A DNA stretch of 64,000 nt from Planctomycetota bacterium (GTDB lineage Bacteria; Planctomycetota; Planctomycetia; Gemmatales; Gemmataceae): NCBI GenBank assembly GCA_021413735.1, contig JAIOPV010000119.1, positions 1-64,000 of the forward strand, in the 5' to 3' direction. Made by a program: the position numbers and the translations under genes. Of this stretch, positions 28,927 through 37,401 are shown in pieces; the stretch's first letter is position 1; the number at the start of each line of letters is the position of its first letter. The notes below the pieces were generated by a model, which made no database searches, had not been told where the DNA came from, and saw nothing but the letters and a program-made list of their open reading frames with translations.

Positions 28927-28940
28927 GTGAAAAAAATCAC
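28927..28940. promoter_or_regulatory. CRP/FNR-type palindrome (GTGA-N6-TCAC) upstream of the atp promoter
   Basis: gtga, six A residues, tcac: the core form of a CRP-family operator, starting ten bases upstream of the putative -35. No CRP-family regulator is in the window, so this is inference from sequence form only. Confidence 0.35.
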
Positions 28941-29238
28941 AAGGTTACAAGTCGCGACGCAAACGCTTATGGAGCGGTAGGTAACGAGATATGCTTCACG
29001 CGAGAGATTTTCGAGTTGGGGAGGCTGTTTTCGGGCATCTGCCCACGCGAAAGGCAACATTTGCCCCAAGGCGTTGACCGCAAATTGCTCACCGAATATT
29101 GGTTGCGAAGCAAGCGGCGACTGGTTGCGAAGCAAGCGGCGCGGTCGGAGGAAGATCAGTCGGTTCCACTTTTTCGCCAGCATTTCGGATAATACCGTCG
29201 CTGCCGTGCGAGGAATCAGAGCGAACCGCCAAATCGCG

Positions 29239-29268
29239 TTGACACATCCCGTCCACAAATTTTAGTAT
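29239..29268 (+). promoter_or_regulatory. Near-consensus promoter for the DUF4912 gene
   Basis: Perfect -35 ttgaca (29239-29244), 18-base spacer, -10 tagtat (29263-29268). The first plus-strand gene begins at 29608, so the leader would be about 330 bases. Confidence 0.55.
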
Positions 29269-29359
29269 GAAGGTGTCGAGTGGGGTAACAGTTACGTCCG
29301 AGGGGCAATCGCCCCAGGAACTCGCCAAACCCCTTCGCGTCATCACCTTGGGGCGCTCG

Positions 29360-29385
29360 CACTCTGGTCGGATCCCGACAGAGTG
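29360..29385 (+). other. Hairpin in the DUF4912 leader
   Basis: cactct-g-gtcgg / ccgac-agagtg with a three-base loop and one bulge, about 90 bases into the predicted leader. It could be an attenuator or structured regulatory element; no known riboswitch fold is recognised. Confidence 0.35.
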
Positions 29386-29607
29386 TTTCGACACTTCGAA
29401 CCGGCCGGATGTTGGTGCGGTCACTATAATGGCCGTAATGTCCGCCCGGTGAAGGTTTACTCCCGCCGGGATGGAATCCAAAAACTGCCAGGAAGGCCAC
29501 TGCTTCCGCACGGACGCCATTGAGAACACGCCCTGTCGAGTTCTCAGTCAGTTGTCCGTCATCGTCCCACCAACGTCGCCTACCGACGCGAGGGGAGTGG
29601 CCTCTTG

Positions 29608-30930
29608 ATGAGTACCGCAAGCTCACTGAACGATCAGTCGAAACCGGAGCTGGCGAAACAGGCCAGTCGCCGGGGTATTCGCGGTTGGGAGGCTATGAAC
29701 AAGGGGGAGTTGATTAAAGCTCTATCCCGTACAGTCACCGCCAAGCCTGGGGCCAAGGTGTCCAAACCGACTCAGAAGCCGACTCAAGCCAACAAAACGA
29801 CAAAACCGGCCGTCCGTGCTGCGAAGCCGGCTTCACGGGTCGTTCAACCAACCAAACCAGCGGCCAAGCCGCTTCCAAAGCCGGCGGCGAAATCCGCGGC
29901 AAAGGTCACGAAACCCATAGCGAAGCCCGCATCAACACCGCCGTCGCGAGTCACGACTCCCGTGGCGGTCACGCGTACGGCAACGCCCGCAATAAATGGA
30001 ACGGCCAAGCCAGCAGTTGCGAAACCTGGGAGCAAACCGGACGCGGGAGCCAGCAAGAATGGCTCCGCGAAGTCGGCTCCGGCGAAGGATCAACCCAAGG
30101 AAACGGCAAAGCTCCCAACCGGTGGACCGAGCAAGGATCGCATCTTCATCGCGGTCCCTGATCCACACTGGCTGCACGTCATTTGGGAACTGACGGCTCA
30201 GTCGGTTCAGCGTGCGGAAGCGGCGTTGAAGCAAGACTGGTACGGCGCGAAGCTCATCATTCGGCTGTCCGATGTGACGAGCCACGACACGACGAGCACA
30301 TCCGAGACGCCGATCCGCGATATCGTGGTCGAGAACGACTGCAATACGTGGTACATCAACGTTCCGCAACCACCGCGTCAGTATCGGGCCGACATCGGCT
30401 ACCTGTCCCGGCGTGGCGACTTCTTCCCACTGGCGAAGTCGAACGTGGCGACACCACCGAAGGCAGGCAGTTCCGAGGCGCTCGACCCGGCCTGGAATCT
30501 TGGCGACGCGAAGCAAGCGGAACGCACGCTGGCTCGCTCGTCGGGCTTCGAGTCGGCTGGCAACCCTGAACTGCGTGAGTTCTTTGAAGAACGCCTGAAG
30601 CGTTCGCTCGGCGCTCCGAAAGAAACGGGCTTCGGCAGCGGCGCAACCCCGCCGGGTGCTCTGAAGAAGTTCTTCTTTGACATCGACGCCAGGCTCGTGG
30701 TCTTCGGTCGCACCGATCCCACTGCACACCTGACGCTCGGCAACGATCCGGTTTCGCTGAAGAGCGACGGCACGTTCGCGATGTGGTTCAGTTTGCCGGA
30801 TAGCAGGCAGATCATCCCGGCTGTGGCGACGTCTTCGGATGGCGTCGAGGAACGCACGATCGTGTTGGCCGTGGAACGGAACACGAAGTACCTCGATCCG
30901 ATGATTCACGACCACATGAACGAAATGTGA
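29608..30930 (+). CDS. DUF4912 protein with Rho-N/SAP-like head and Lys/Pro/Ala linker
   Basis: A 440-residue protein. The first 45 residues (LAKQASRRGIRGWEAMNKGELIKALSR) resemble a SAP/Rho-N-terminal nucleic-acid-binding fold. Residues 50-165 are a strongly basic linker made of K-P-A/T repeats. The second half is a DUF4912 domain: DRIFIAVPDPHWLHVIWELT, CNTWYINVPQPPRQYRADIGYL, ending LAVERNTKYLDP. DUF4912 domains are of unknown function. ATG 29608 is preferred to the adjacent TTG at 29605. The charged linker and SAP-like head suggest DNA or RNA association. Likely expressed from the promoter at 29239. Confidence 0.82.
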   Translation: MSTASSLNDQSKPELAKQASRRGIRGWEAMNKGELIKALSRTVTAKPGAKVSKPTQKPTQANKTTKPAVRAAKPASRVVQPTKPAAKPLPKPAAKSAAKVTKPIAKPASTPPSRVTTPVAVTRTATPAINGTAKPAVAKPGSKPDAGASKNGSAKSAPAKDQPKETAKLPTGGPSKDRIFIAVPDPHWLHVIWELTAQSVQRAEAALKQDWYGAKLIIRLSDVTSHDTTSTSETPIRDIVVENDCNTWYINVPQPPRQYRADIGYLSRRGDFFPLAKSNVATPPKAGSSEALDPAWNLGDAKQAERTLARSSGFESAGNPELREFFEERLKRSLGAPKETGFGSGATPPGALKKFFFDIDARLVVFGRTDPTAHLTLGNDPVSLKSDGTFAMWFSLPDSRQIIPAVATSSDGVEERTIVLAVERNTKYLDPMIHDHMNEM

Positions 30931-30946
30931 TTCTTTGAGTCAGGAA

Positions 30947-31062
30947 GTCATAAAGTCGAAGGTCGTAAAGTCGAAGAGCCCAAGCCAACGGCCTTCGGAT
31001 TTACGACCTTCGGCTTTTCGGCAACCGACCCCGACTTTATGACGTTACGACTTTACGACTTT
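30947..31062. repeat. Palindromic element (family H) overlapping the apbE start
   Basis: Left part agtcataaagtcgaaggtcg and following cgtaaagtcgaag; right part has the complementary cgactttatgacgttacgac and ctttacgacttt. The apbE start codon (31039) and first eight residues are inside the right part. Confidence 0.8.
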
Positions 31063-32133
31063 GGACTGTTCGCAGACGAACCCGCAGAACCACCCGGCGA
31101 ATTCGTCCTGATCCGCGTCAGCCGTCGGGCGATGGCCACCACGTTTGAAGTCGCCATTCCCGCTGGCACACATCCCGAACCCATCGCCGCCGCCACCGCG
31201 GCCCTCGATCTGATCGACGAACTCGAAGATCAGATGACCGTCTACCGCGAGCACTCCGAGGTTGTGCAACTCAACGAAACCGCCTCCGTTACCTCGGTCG
31301 AAGTGGAACCGCAGCTCTTCGAGTTGTTCACTCGCTGTGCCGGTTGGACCCACGAGTCGGAAGGCGCGTTCGACATCGCCACAGGCGCGATCATCAAAGC
31401 GTGGGGGTTCTTCAAACGCGAAGGAAGAGTGCCGTCGCCGTCGGAACGAATCGAGGCGATGAACCGCACCGGCTTTCGGCATGTGATTCTGAATCCCGAG
31501 ACACACACGGTGAAGTTTCGCGTGCCGGGGTTGGAGATCAATCTCGGGGCCGTCGGAAAAGGATACGCACTCGACCGAGCTGCACACTTGCTGCGGACAG
31601 AATGGGGTGTCACGTCCGCGTTGCTTCACGGAGGTGGCAGTAGCGTTTACGCGATTGGCGGTCCGCCCGGCGATCTTCGCGGCTGGCCGATTCAGCTACG
31701 GCACCCAACGGACACGAACGCTTCGCTGGGCACCGTATACTTACGGAATCGCGGACTCGGTACATCAGCGGCCACGTTTCAGTTCTTCGAGTATAAAGGA
31801 CAGAAGCTCGGGCATTTACTCGACCCGCGAACCGGTTGGCCCGCCCAAGGCATTCAGAGCGTGTCGGTGACGGCAACCACCGCAGCGGAAGCAGACGCGA
31901 TCTCGACTGCGGTGTTCGTGCTGGGCCTTGCTGGCACCGAGAAACTGCTGCATCTGAAGCCTGGCCTTGGTGTCGTGCTGCTGCCGGAGCAAGACCCCTC
32001 CCTAACCCCTCCCCCAAGGGGAGAGGGGCTAAATCCGACTCCCCCTTCCTTTTTAGGGAGGGGGGGTGGGGGGTTAGGTTCGTTAGTTTTCAACCTCACT
32101 CCCGATTCGTTTTCTCCCGCCCACGCGGACTGA
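31039..32133 (+). CDS. apbE: FAD:protein FMN transferase
   Basis: ApbE moves FMN from FAD to a Thr of a target flavoprotein, such as RnfG/NqrC-type subunits, outside the cytoplasmic membrane. The domain is clear: MATTFEVAIP, DQMTVYREHSEVVQLNE, EGAFDIATGAIIKAWGF, GLEINLGAVGKGYALDRA, LLHGGGSSVYAIG, LDPRTGWPAQGIQSVSV and the Mg-binding AEADAISTAVFVLG. It has 364 residues and no lipobox or signal. The first residues (MTLRLYDFGLF) are encoded by repeat H and the last 40 (from about PSLTPPPRGEG) by a C-rich repeat of family I, so both ends look repeat-derived. The real start might be ATG 31132 (MATTFEV). No target gene is recognisable nearby. Confidence 0.88.
   Translation: MTLRLYDFGLFADEPAEPPGEFVLIRVSRRAMATTFEVAIPAGTHPEPIAAATAALDLIDELEDQMTVYREHSEVVQLNETASVTSVEVEPQLFELFTRCAGWTHESEGAFDIATGAIIKAWGFFKREGRVPSPSERIEAMNRTGFRHVILNPETHTVKFRVPGLEINLGAVGKGYALDRAAHLLRTEWGVTSALLHGGGSSVYAIGGPPGDLRGWPIQLRHPTDTNASLGTVYLRNRGLGTSAATFQFFEYKGQKLGHLLDPRTGWPAQGIQSVSVTATTAAEADAISTAVFVLGLAGTEKLLHLKPGLGVVLLPEQDPSLTPPPRGEGLNPTPPSFLGRGGGGLGSLVFNLTPDSFSPAHAD
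31996..32090. repeat. C-rich palindromic repeat (family I-like) read as apbE tail
   Basis: Contains cctccctaacccctccccc and the complementary ggggggtggggggttagg. It keeps the apbE frame open for about 30 residues. Confidence 0.7.
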
Positions 32134-32137
32134 CTCC

Positions 32138-33478
32138 ATGAACTCTCCCATTCCGATGTCGGTCGTCTACGCCGGCCTCGCGGGCACGCTGCTGGCTCTC
32201 ATCATCGCGACCGCTCAGCAAAAGTGGTCCACGAAGGTCTTCTTCCTCCTCGCGCTGCGGCTCGCCATCGGCTGGCAGTTCATGTTCGAGGGGTTGCACA
32301 AGATTCACTCGACGTACATGGGGCCAACCGAAACGAGCCGGCCGTTCACGAGCGAGCCGTACTTCAAACTCGCGCCTGGCCCCATCGGCGAGAAGATGCG
32401 GAACAACTTCGGCGACCCGAACTTGGTTATCGCCGCGAAGGTGAAAGCACCGAAAGACATCAAGCCCGAAGCGTTCGACAAACTCTCCGCTGCGGAGCAA
32501 GCTGCCGAGTGCCCGCCCGCCGTGGCACAACTCCTCGACGCAGTCGCCGAACAGGCTCCGGCCGCGGTCGAAGCGATGAAGGCCGATTCCGCGAAGCAAC
32601 TCGCGGATGCCGACGCCGAGGAAAAGAAGGCGATCAAGGCCGCTAACGATCAGGAAACCGAAGGCTTGAAGACAGCAACCACGGACCTGGAAAAGAAGCT
32701 GGTGAAGGACAAGGCCGAAGAAGCCCGCTCCGATGCCAAGAAGAAAGCCGCCGACAAGCGGAAGGCCGCACAGGCTCTCGGAAGCCTGTATCCGGATGGG
32801 CCATCGCTCGTCACGGCTGCGAAGGCGACGTATGCCCGGTGGGTGTACGGCGTCGAAGGTCGCGACTGCAAGGTGAAGGCTGTCACCGGCGATGCGGCAC
32901 TGACCGCTCCTGATCGACTCAAGCACCTCGAATGGCTGCGACAAGAGTTGAAGACCGCACAGGCTCAGCAGGGTGCGGGGCTTGGCAACGGCTACGGGAC
33001 CGATGTGAAGCGAGTTGCGGAATGCCGAATGGATCTGGTCATGGCGGAGTCGGACCTGGCACGCGATGCGTCGGCGTTCGTGGCGGAACTGCAACAGGCT
33101 GTGAACGGCAAGCCCGTTGAGGAAACGACCCCGGAGTCAATGGGCAAGAAGCTCGACAAGTTCACGATGTGGTTCCTGGTCGTGGTCGGAGCGCTCCTCA
33201 TGGGCGGACTCTTTACACGGCTCGCATGCGTTGCGGCGGCGGGCTTCCTCGTCATGACGTACCTCGCGTTCCCGCCGTTCCCGTGGTATCCGGTCGCGCC
33301 GAACACGGAAGGCAACCCGCTGTTCATCAACAAGAACATGATCGAGTGCATCGCGCTGTTGGCGCTGGCGTGCATGCCCACCGGTCGCTGGATGGGCATC
33401 GACGCCCTGATTCATCGCGTGATCTGCGGCAAGGAACAGCCCGAAACACCGCCCACGCCCGCAACGAAGACAGCCTGA
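32138..33478 (+). CDS. DoxX-like membrane protein with a large coiled-coil insertion
   Basis: A 446-residue inner-membrane protein. Hydrophobic segments at the N-terminus (VVYAGLAGTLLALIIATA; FFLLALRLAIGWQFMFEGLHKI) match the start of the DoxX family, and the last two or three helices (FLVVVGALLMGGLFTRLACVAAAGFLVM; MIECIALLALACMP) match its end. Between them lie about 270 residues with Ala/Lys/Glu-rich coiled coil (roughly 140-225) that ordinary 140-residue DoxX proteins lack. The loop should be on the far side of the membrane. It starts four bases after apbE stop and is followed by a Tat-type oxidoreductase, so a redox role in the envelope is plausible but unproven. Confidence 0.8.
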   Translation: MNSPIPMSVVYAGLAGTLLALIIATAQQKWSTKVFFLLALRLAIGWQFMFEGLHKIHSTYMGPTETSRPFTSEPYFKLAPGPIGEKMRNNFGDPNLVIAAKVKAPKDIKPEAFDKLSAAEQAAECPPAVAQLLDAVAEQAPAAVEAMKADSAKQLADADAEEKKAIKAANDQETEGLKTATTDLEKKLVKDKAEEARSDAKKKAADKRKAAQALGSLYPDGPSLVTAAKATYARWVYGVEGRDCKVKAVTGDAALTAPDRLKHLEWLRQELKTAQAQQGAGLGNGYGTDVKRVAECRMDLVMAESDLARDASAFVAELQQAVNGKPVEETTPESMGKKLDKFTMWFLVVVGALLMGGLFTRLACVAAAGFLVMTYLAFPPFPWYPVAPNTEGNPLFINKNMIECIALLALACMPTGRWMGIDALIHRVICGKEQPETPPTPATKTA

Positions 33479-33480
33479 TT

Positions 33481-33532
33481 TTTTCGCCGCTTGCGGCGTA
33501 GCGCTCCAAGAGCGCTACGCCGCAAGCGGCGA
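33481..33532. repeat. Palindrome family B, complete copy 2
   Basis: Near-perfect arms tcgccgcttgcggcgtagcgct and agcgctacgccgcaagcggcga around ccaag, directly after the DoxX gene stop. Confidence 0.92.
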
Positions 33533-33584
33533 GACCCAGTAATCAATCACCCAAAATACCAACTCACCCTCCCGGAGTGGATTC

Positions 33585-35336
33585 ATGGCTCTCGACCTTA
33601 CCCCCGAACAAAAGGCCGCTGGCAAAGCCAACTTCGAGCAAGCAGCTGGTGACCTCGCTCGCGCTGGCAAAATGAACACGATGGCAGTCGGCGGAACGCC
33701 CCCCGACCCGGAGAAACCCGACCGTCGCGACTTCATCAAGGTCGGACTTGCAGCGGGTGCCGTGGTGCCGGTGTCAGCCGCGGTTTACTACGGCTACCAG
33801 TCGTGGAAGGGCAACAAGGCCGTTCGCACCGCAGTGATCGGTTGCGGCGACGAGGGCGGCGTGCTCGTTGGCGACCACAACCCCGAGTTCAACGAGGTCG
33901 TCGCGGTCTGCGAAATCCGCCCGACGAACATGAAGCGAATCTTCGACGGTGAGCCGAACGGCCCGCGAAAAGGCTTGAACAAGCTCTACGGCAAAGACAC
34001 CGCCGCGAAGATCGCGAAGTACGACAACATCGACTCGCTGCTCGCCGACAAGGACAAGCTCGGCCTCGAAATGGTCGTGATCGCGACTCCGCTGAACACG
34101 CACGATGTCATCGCGAAGAAGTGCATGGACGCGAAGTTGCACGTGCTGTGCGAAAAGCTGATGGCTCGCACGATCACCAAGTGCAAGGGCATGATCGCTT
34201 ACGCCAAGGAGAAGGGGCTGCTTCTGTCCATCGGCCACCAACGGCACTACAGCACGCTTTACGCACAGGCACTTGAAGTGCTGAACGCGGGCGTCCTCGG
34301 CGACGTCAAACACATCCGGGCACAGTGGCCCCGCAACAACTCGTTCCTCTTCACCGCGAGCGATGCCGAGAAGGCCAAGTTCGCTCCCGGCTTCGACATC
34401 CCGTACTACCGCGACGGTTGGTGCAAGCCCATTCTCAAGGAAGACGCTGATGCGTTGCCGTCGGAGAAGCTAAAGGAACTGGCATTCGGCGACGTGAATC
34501 AGTACGGCTTCAACGACGTGAAGGAACTCGTTCGCTGGCGGCTCTACGACAAGACCGGCGGCGGCCTCATGGCGGAACTCGGCAGTCACCAACTCGATGC
34601 ATCTTCGATCATCCTCGGGCACGTTCACCCGCTGGCGGTCAGTGGCATCGGCGGGAAGTATTTCTACGGCCCCGGCCGCAACGACCGCGAATCCGATGAC
34701 GGTGTGTTCGTGACGTATGAGTTCCCTGGGCCAGAGCACCCCAAGGGAGCGAAGAAAGGCAAGAACGAAAACGACATCGTGATCGTGACGTATTCCTCGT
34801 TCAACACGAACAGCTTCGAGGATTATGGCGAGTGTGTGATGGGCAGTCGCGGCACGATGATTCTGTCGAAGGAAGCGGAAGTGTATCTCTACAAGGAGCC
34901 TGAACCCGGCAAGGCGAACAGCGGCGGCCGCGACACGAAGGTCACCGTTTCGACCGGCGGCAAGGGTGCGGTGATGGCTTCGACGAGCACCTGGGGCGGT
35001 GGCGGTGGCGCTGCGATCAGCAAAGCTCCGGGCGCGTCAGCGTGGGACAGCGCCGTTCGTGGCTACCGCACCGAGATGGAGCACTTCGCGTTCTGCGTGC
35101 GTGAGTGGCAGAAGCTCGGCAAGCCCGTGAGCTACGAGAAGGATGAGAAGGGTCACGGTCTGAAGTACGCGGATATCATCCCGCGTTGTCACGGCGAAGT
35201 CGCGATGGCCGACGCGATTCTGGCGCTGACCGGCAACATGGCAATGGCGAAGAAGGAACGGATCGTGTTCGAGGAGGACTGGTTCAAGCCAGAGTCGGCG
35301 GAAGTGCCCGAAACGAAGCACGCCAAGAAAGCGTGA
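33585..35336 (+). CDS. Gfo/Idh/MocA-family oxidoreductase, Tat-exported
   Basis: A 583-residue NAD(P)-type sugar oxidoreductase. A 46-residue polar head precedes a twin-arginine signal (RRDFIKVGLAAGAVVPV, Arg47-Arg48). The Rossmann domain starts RTAVIGCGDEGG; the catalytic-loop motif is EKLMAR in place of the usual EKP, followed by a LLSIGHQRHY segment and the C-terminal alpha/beta domain with GGLMAELGSHQLDAS. Such exported, cofactor-bound members are common in planctomycetes and are linked to oxidation or rearrangement of polysaccharide-derived sugars. The distance of the Tat motif from the start is unusual, but no better internal start is evident. Confidence 0.87.
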   Translation: MALDLTPEQKAAGKANFEQAAGDLARAGKMNTMAVGGTPPDPEKPDRRDFIKVGLAAGAVVPVSAAVYYGYQSWKGNKAVRTAVIGCGDEGGVLVGDHNPEFNEVVAVCEIRPTNMKRIFDGEPNGPRKGLNKLYGKDTAAKIAKYDNIDSLLADKDKLGLEMVVIATPLNTHDVIAKKCMDAKLHVLCEKLMARTITKCKGMIAYAKEKGLLLSIGHQRHYSTLYAQALEVLNAGVLGDVKHIRAQWPRNNSFLFTASDAEKAKFAPGFDIPYYRDGWCKPILKEDADALPSEKLKELAFGDVNQYGFNDVKELVRWRLYDKTGGGLMAELGSHQLDASSIILGHVHPLAVSGIGGKYFYGPGRNDRESDDGVFVTYEFPGPEHPKGAKKGKNENDIVIVTYSSFNTNSFEDYGECVMGSRGTMILSKEAEVYLYKEPEPGKANSGGRDTKVTVSTGGKGAVMASTSTWGGGGGAAISKAPGASAWDSAVRGYRTEMEHFAFCVREWQKLGKPVSYEKDEKGHGLKYADIIPRCHGEVAMADAILALTGNMAMAKKERIVFEEDWFKPESAEVPETKHAKKA

Positions 35337-35542
35337 TCGATTCGAGCAAGCGGCGGGGCCGAGTGAACGATGAATCCGCCGATCTGCGACAGCAGGCGGT
35401 TCGGCCGAATTGCCTTTATGCCGTGAGTGACCGCAAGGGAGTGGCAAACGTAGCCCTCTCCCTTGCGGTTGCGGCTCGCCAAAACACGCAGCCCTCATTC
35501 CAGGCCGCGTGGGATGGAGAACAGCAGCCAACGGACCGTTTC

Positions 35543-36133
35543 TCAGCGGTTGGCCGCCGGGACAGGAACGGTCTTCTGTGAGTACCGCAACCTTCCGCCA
35601 TCGCCTAATAGCGTCTCATACGTCAGCGTCCCCGTCTGGGGGTCGCCGGTGCGGGTCGCCATCCAGGCCCTAACGACCCCGGCATGTGGCGACCCGCCTG
35701 ATGCCTTGTTCCGATCGACGCCGATCACGAGCACCCGCCCATCCTCCAGGTAGGCCAGTAGGTCCACGGGGGCGCCCCCAACGGCAACCTCCGACTCGTA
35801 CGCAGCCCCCCATGCGGGATTCCCGAGCAGTTTCTCAGCGATCTCAACACCAGTAACGGCGGTGCGAGGCGGGCCGAAGAGGGCGACAAGTTCTTCCCGG
35901 GTGCTGGTCGATTTAATCTTCTTGAAGTTCGTGCTGGTGAGGGCCGTGGGGCGTGATCCTCCCGGTGCCGGGTTGGGGATGGATCCAGCCGGTGGTGGGA
36001 TTGTGGCGGACGGGCTCCCCGGCGGCGGATCCCGGCTGTCTGCCGGCCCTCCGGTGCTCGGTTTCGGGCGGCCACATCCCGAGGAGAACGGAACAACGAG
36101 CAGCACCAGAACGAGCCATCTGTGATGAAACAT
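35543..36133 (-). CDS. Hypothetical lipoprotein
   Basis: A 196-residue protein with a lipoprotein signal (MFHHRWLVLVLLVVPFSSGC, lipid Cys20) and ggagg ribosome site before ATG 36133. A Pro/Gly/Ser-rich linker (to about residue 60) leads to a small domain containing STREELVALFGPPRTAV and VDLLAYLEDGRVLVIGVDR, reminiscent of SmpA/OmlA/BamE-like modules (helix-hairpin recognising a two-strand sheet) but not firmly so. The function is unknown. It is alone on its strand, downstream of a second small minus-strand gene by 150 bases. Confidence 0.72.
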   Translation of the reverse strand: MFHHRWLVLVLLVVPFSSGCGRPKPSTGGPADSRDPPPGSPSATIPPPAGSIPNPAPGGSRPTALTSTNFKKIKSTSTREELVALFGPPRTAVTGVEIAEKLLGNPAWGAAYESEVAVGGAPVDLLAYLEDGRVLVIGVDRNKASGGSPHAGVVRAWMATRTGDPQTGTLTYETLLGDGGRLRYSQKTVPVPAANR

Positions 36134-36286
36134 CGGACCTCCCTTCACGCCGCTTGAATACGACTGCCCATCGGATAAATCCCTGGTAGCCGCACGACAA
36201 AGCTTCGTCGCGGCGGGGACCGAGTGAACTACGAATCTGTGAAAGCCTGTGTGCCCCGCCAAAATGCTCCGGTGGGTGGTTTGGCC

Positions 36287-36685
36287 TCAACGCAGATCAT
36301 TCCCGGCGGCGTCGAACCATGTCCCGTCTTTGACCCCGAAGAAGTCATTGAAGTTCGATCCATCCACCGTTCGGACTCCGTCATTCTGGAACGCAGCCAA
36401 TCGAGCGTGGAAGGTGTTGATCCCCTCTCGTTCCGCTGCGGTTCGGGCGGCAGTCACGAACCGTGTGATCGTCGTGGTCACCCGCTGATTGCCCTCCGGG
36501 CCGAGTCCGTACTCGCCCGACGGGATGAAATCCGGCTCGAGGCGGAGGAAGCCGCGAAGGATGTCCTCGCCCATAAGCTCACGGACGTTCGTGTCCCCAA
36601 GTCCGGCGTGGTCCTCGTCGATGGCCTCGAGTCGAGCCAGGAATTGACGTAGCGCCTGTTCCATCGGATCCTCCTCCACCGCCAA
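36287..36685 (-). CDS. Hypothetical acidic protein
   Basis: A 132-residue soluble, acidic, mostly helical protein (RQFLARLEAIDEDHAGLGD, then NQRVTTTITRFVTAARTAAE). It ends with DGSNFNDFFGVKDGTWFDAA, which has no signal or membrane segment. No family recognised. Start is ATG 36685, or ATG 36664 (MEQALRQFL). No close neighbour on the strand apart from the lipoprotein gene 154 bases downstream. Confidence 0.55.
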   Translation of the reverse strand: MAVEEDPMEQALRQFLARLEAIDEDHAGLGDTNVRELMGEDILRGFLRLEPDFIPSGEYGLGPEGNQRVTTTITRFVTAARTAAEREGINTFHARLAAFQNDGVRTVDGSNFNDFFGVKDGTWFDAAGNDLR

Positions 36686-37401
36686 ACGACTCCGCTCACC
36701 TCCACCGACCGCACCGTGAGGTCGATGAACTCGGGAAAGCCAACGGGGCCGGTGTCAGGGGCAGTGCCTCGTGCCCGGTTGCACCTGAGCTGACCCTAGC
36801 ACACCCTGGCCGGAATTGGAATCCCCTGGCCGCCGCGGCCTGTACACGTCAAGGAGCTGACGCAATCGGCGCATGCCTCGGTGAACGTGGCCGAGTGGCG
36901 GCGGTGCCGGAACTCACCCTTGAAGAACGACGATGTGACCTCTCTGATGCGCTCGGCGTCGATCGGAACGAGATTCCGTTCGATGTCCGAAAGACCCTTC
37001 GCCATCCGCTCCTCGCGTCCGTGCCTGGCAGTTGGAAGTTGAAAATGATCTCATTCGGCGGCTCGGCCGGCCGGATTCGCAATACAGATCGCCATCAACC
37101 AATGAGAGGACTGTGCGTATTCAGGTACGGCCCGGTCAGCAAGTGTGCGATTGCGACCGCTTGGCCCTGCGAGGGAATGGTCAGAACGAGCCTCGCAACG
37201 TCGAATCCGACTTCGGCATGGTGATTCTGGTGTTGTGCCGGTCGTCCTGTCTGAACCTCGGCACGGGGTCTGCTTGAACAACCGACCAGAGCATCAGTCC
37301 AACAGCAGTGAGTGAGCCTGTGCCGGGTGTCTCTTCCGAGTCCCTCGACAAGTGCTTCGTACTCAAGTGTATTTTGCCGTGGATCCAAAGGAGATCAACC
37401 T
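36686..37401. other. Gene-poor stretch before the large activase gene
   Basis: 716 bases. The best open frame is 36796-37005 on the minus strand (69 residues, MAKGLSDIERNLVPIDAERI at the start), which is listed separately with low confidence. Overlapping frames on both strands lack motifs. No palindrome of the other families is present here. An AAGGAG ribosome site for the activase gene is at its end. Confidence 0.5.
36796..37005 (-). CDS. Possible small protein
   Basis: A 69-residue frame with protein-like composition in its first half (IDAERIREVTSSFFKGEFR) and four Cys later (two in CADC). ATG 37005 is preceded by gaggag but at only three bases. No family recognised; it may be chance. Confidence 0.25.
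   Translation of the reverse strand: MAKGLSDIERNLVPIDAERIREVTSSFFKGEFRHRRHSATFTEACADCVSSLTCTGRGGQGIPIPARVC

Larger units (their letters stand above)
28841..29607. other. Divergent intergenic region between atp operon and DUF4912 gene
   Basis: 767 bases with no convincing gene. It holds a likely atp promoter (28889-28916, minus), a CRP-like palindrome (28927-28940), a 20-base direct repeat (29100-29119 and 29122-29141, core ttgcgaagcaagcggc), a near-consensus plus-strand promoter (29239-29268) and a hairpin in the downstream leader (29360-29385). Short open frames on both strands have no ribosome sites or recognisable motifs. Confidence 0.7.

Noticed and set aside
29267-29452. Small plus-strand frame of 61 residues just after the strong promoter
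   Set aside because: Its ATG overlaps the -10 box, so it would not be transcribed from that promoter; no ribosome site.
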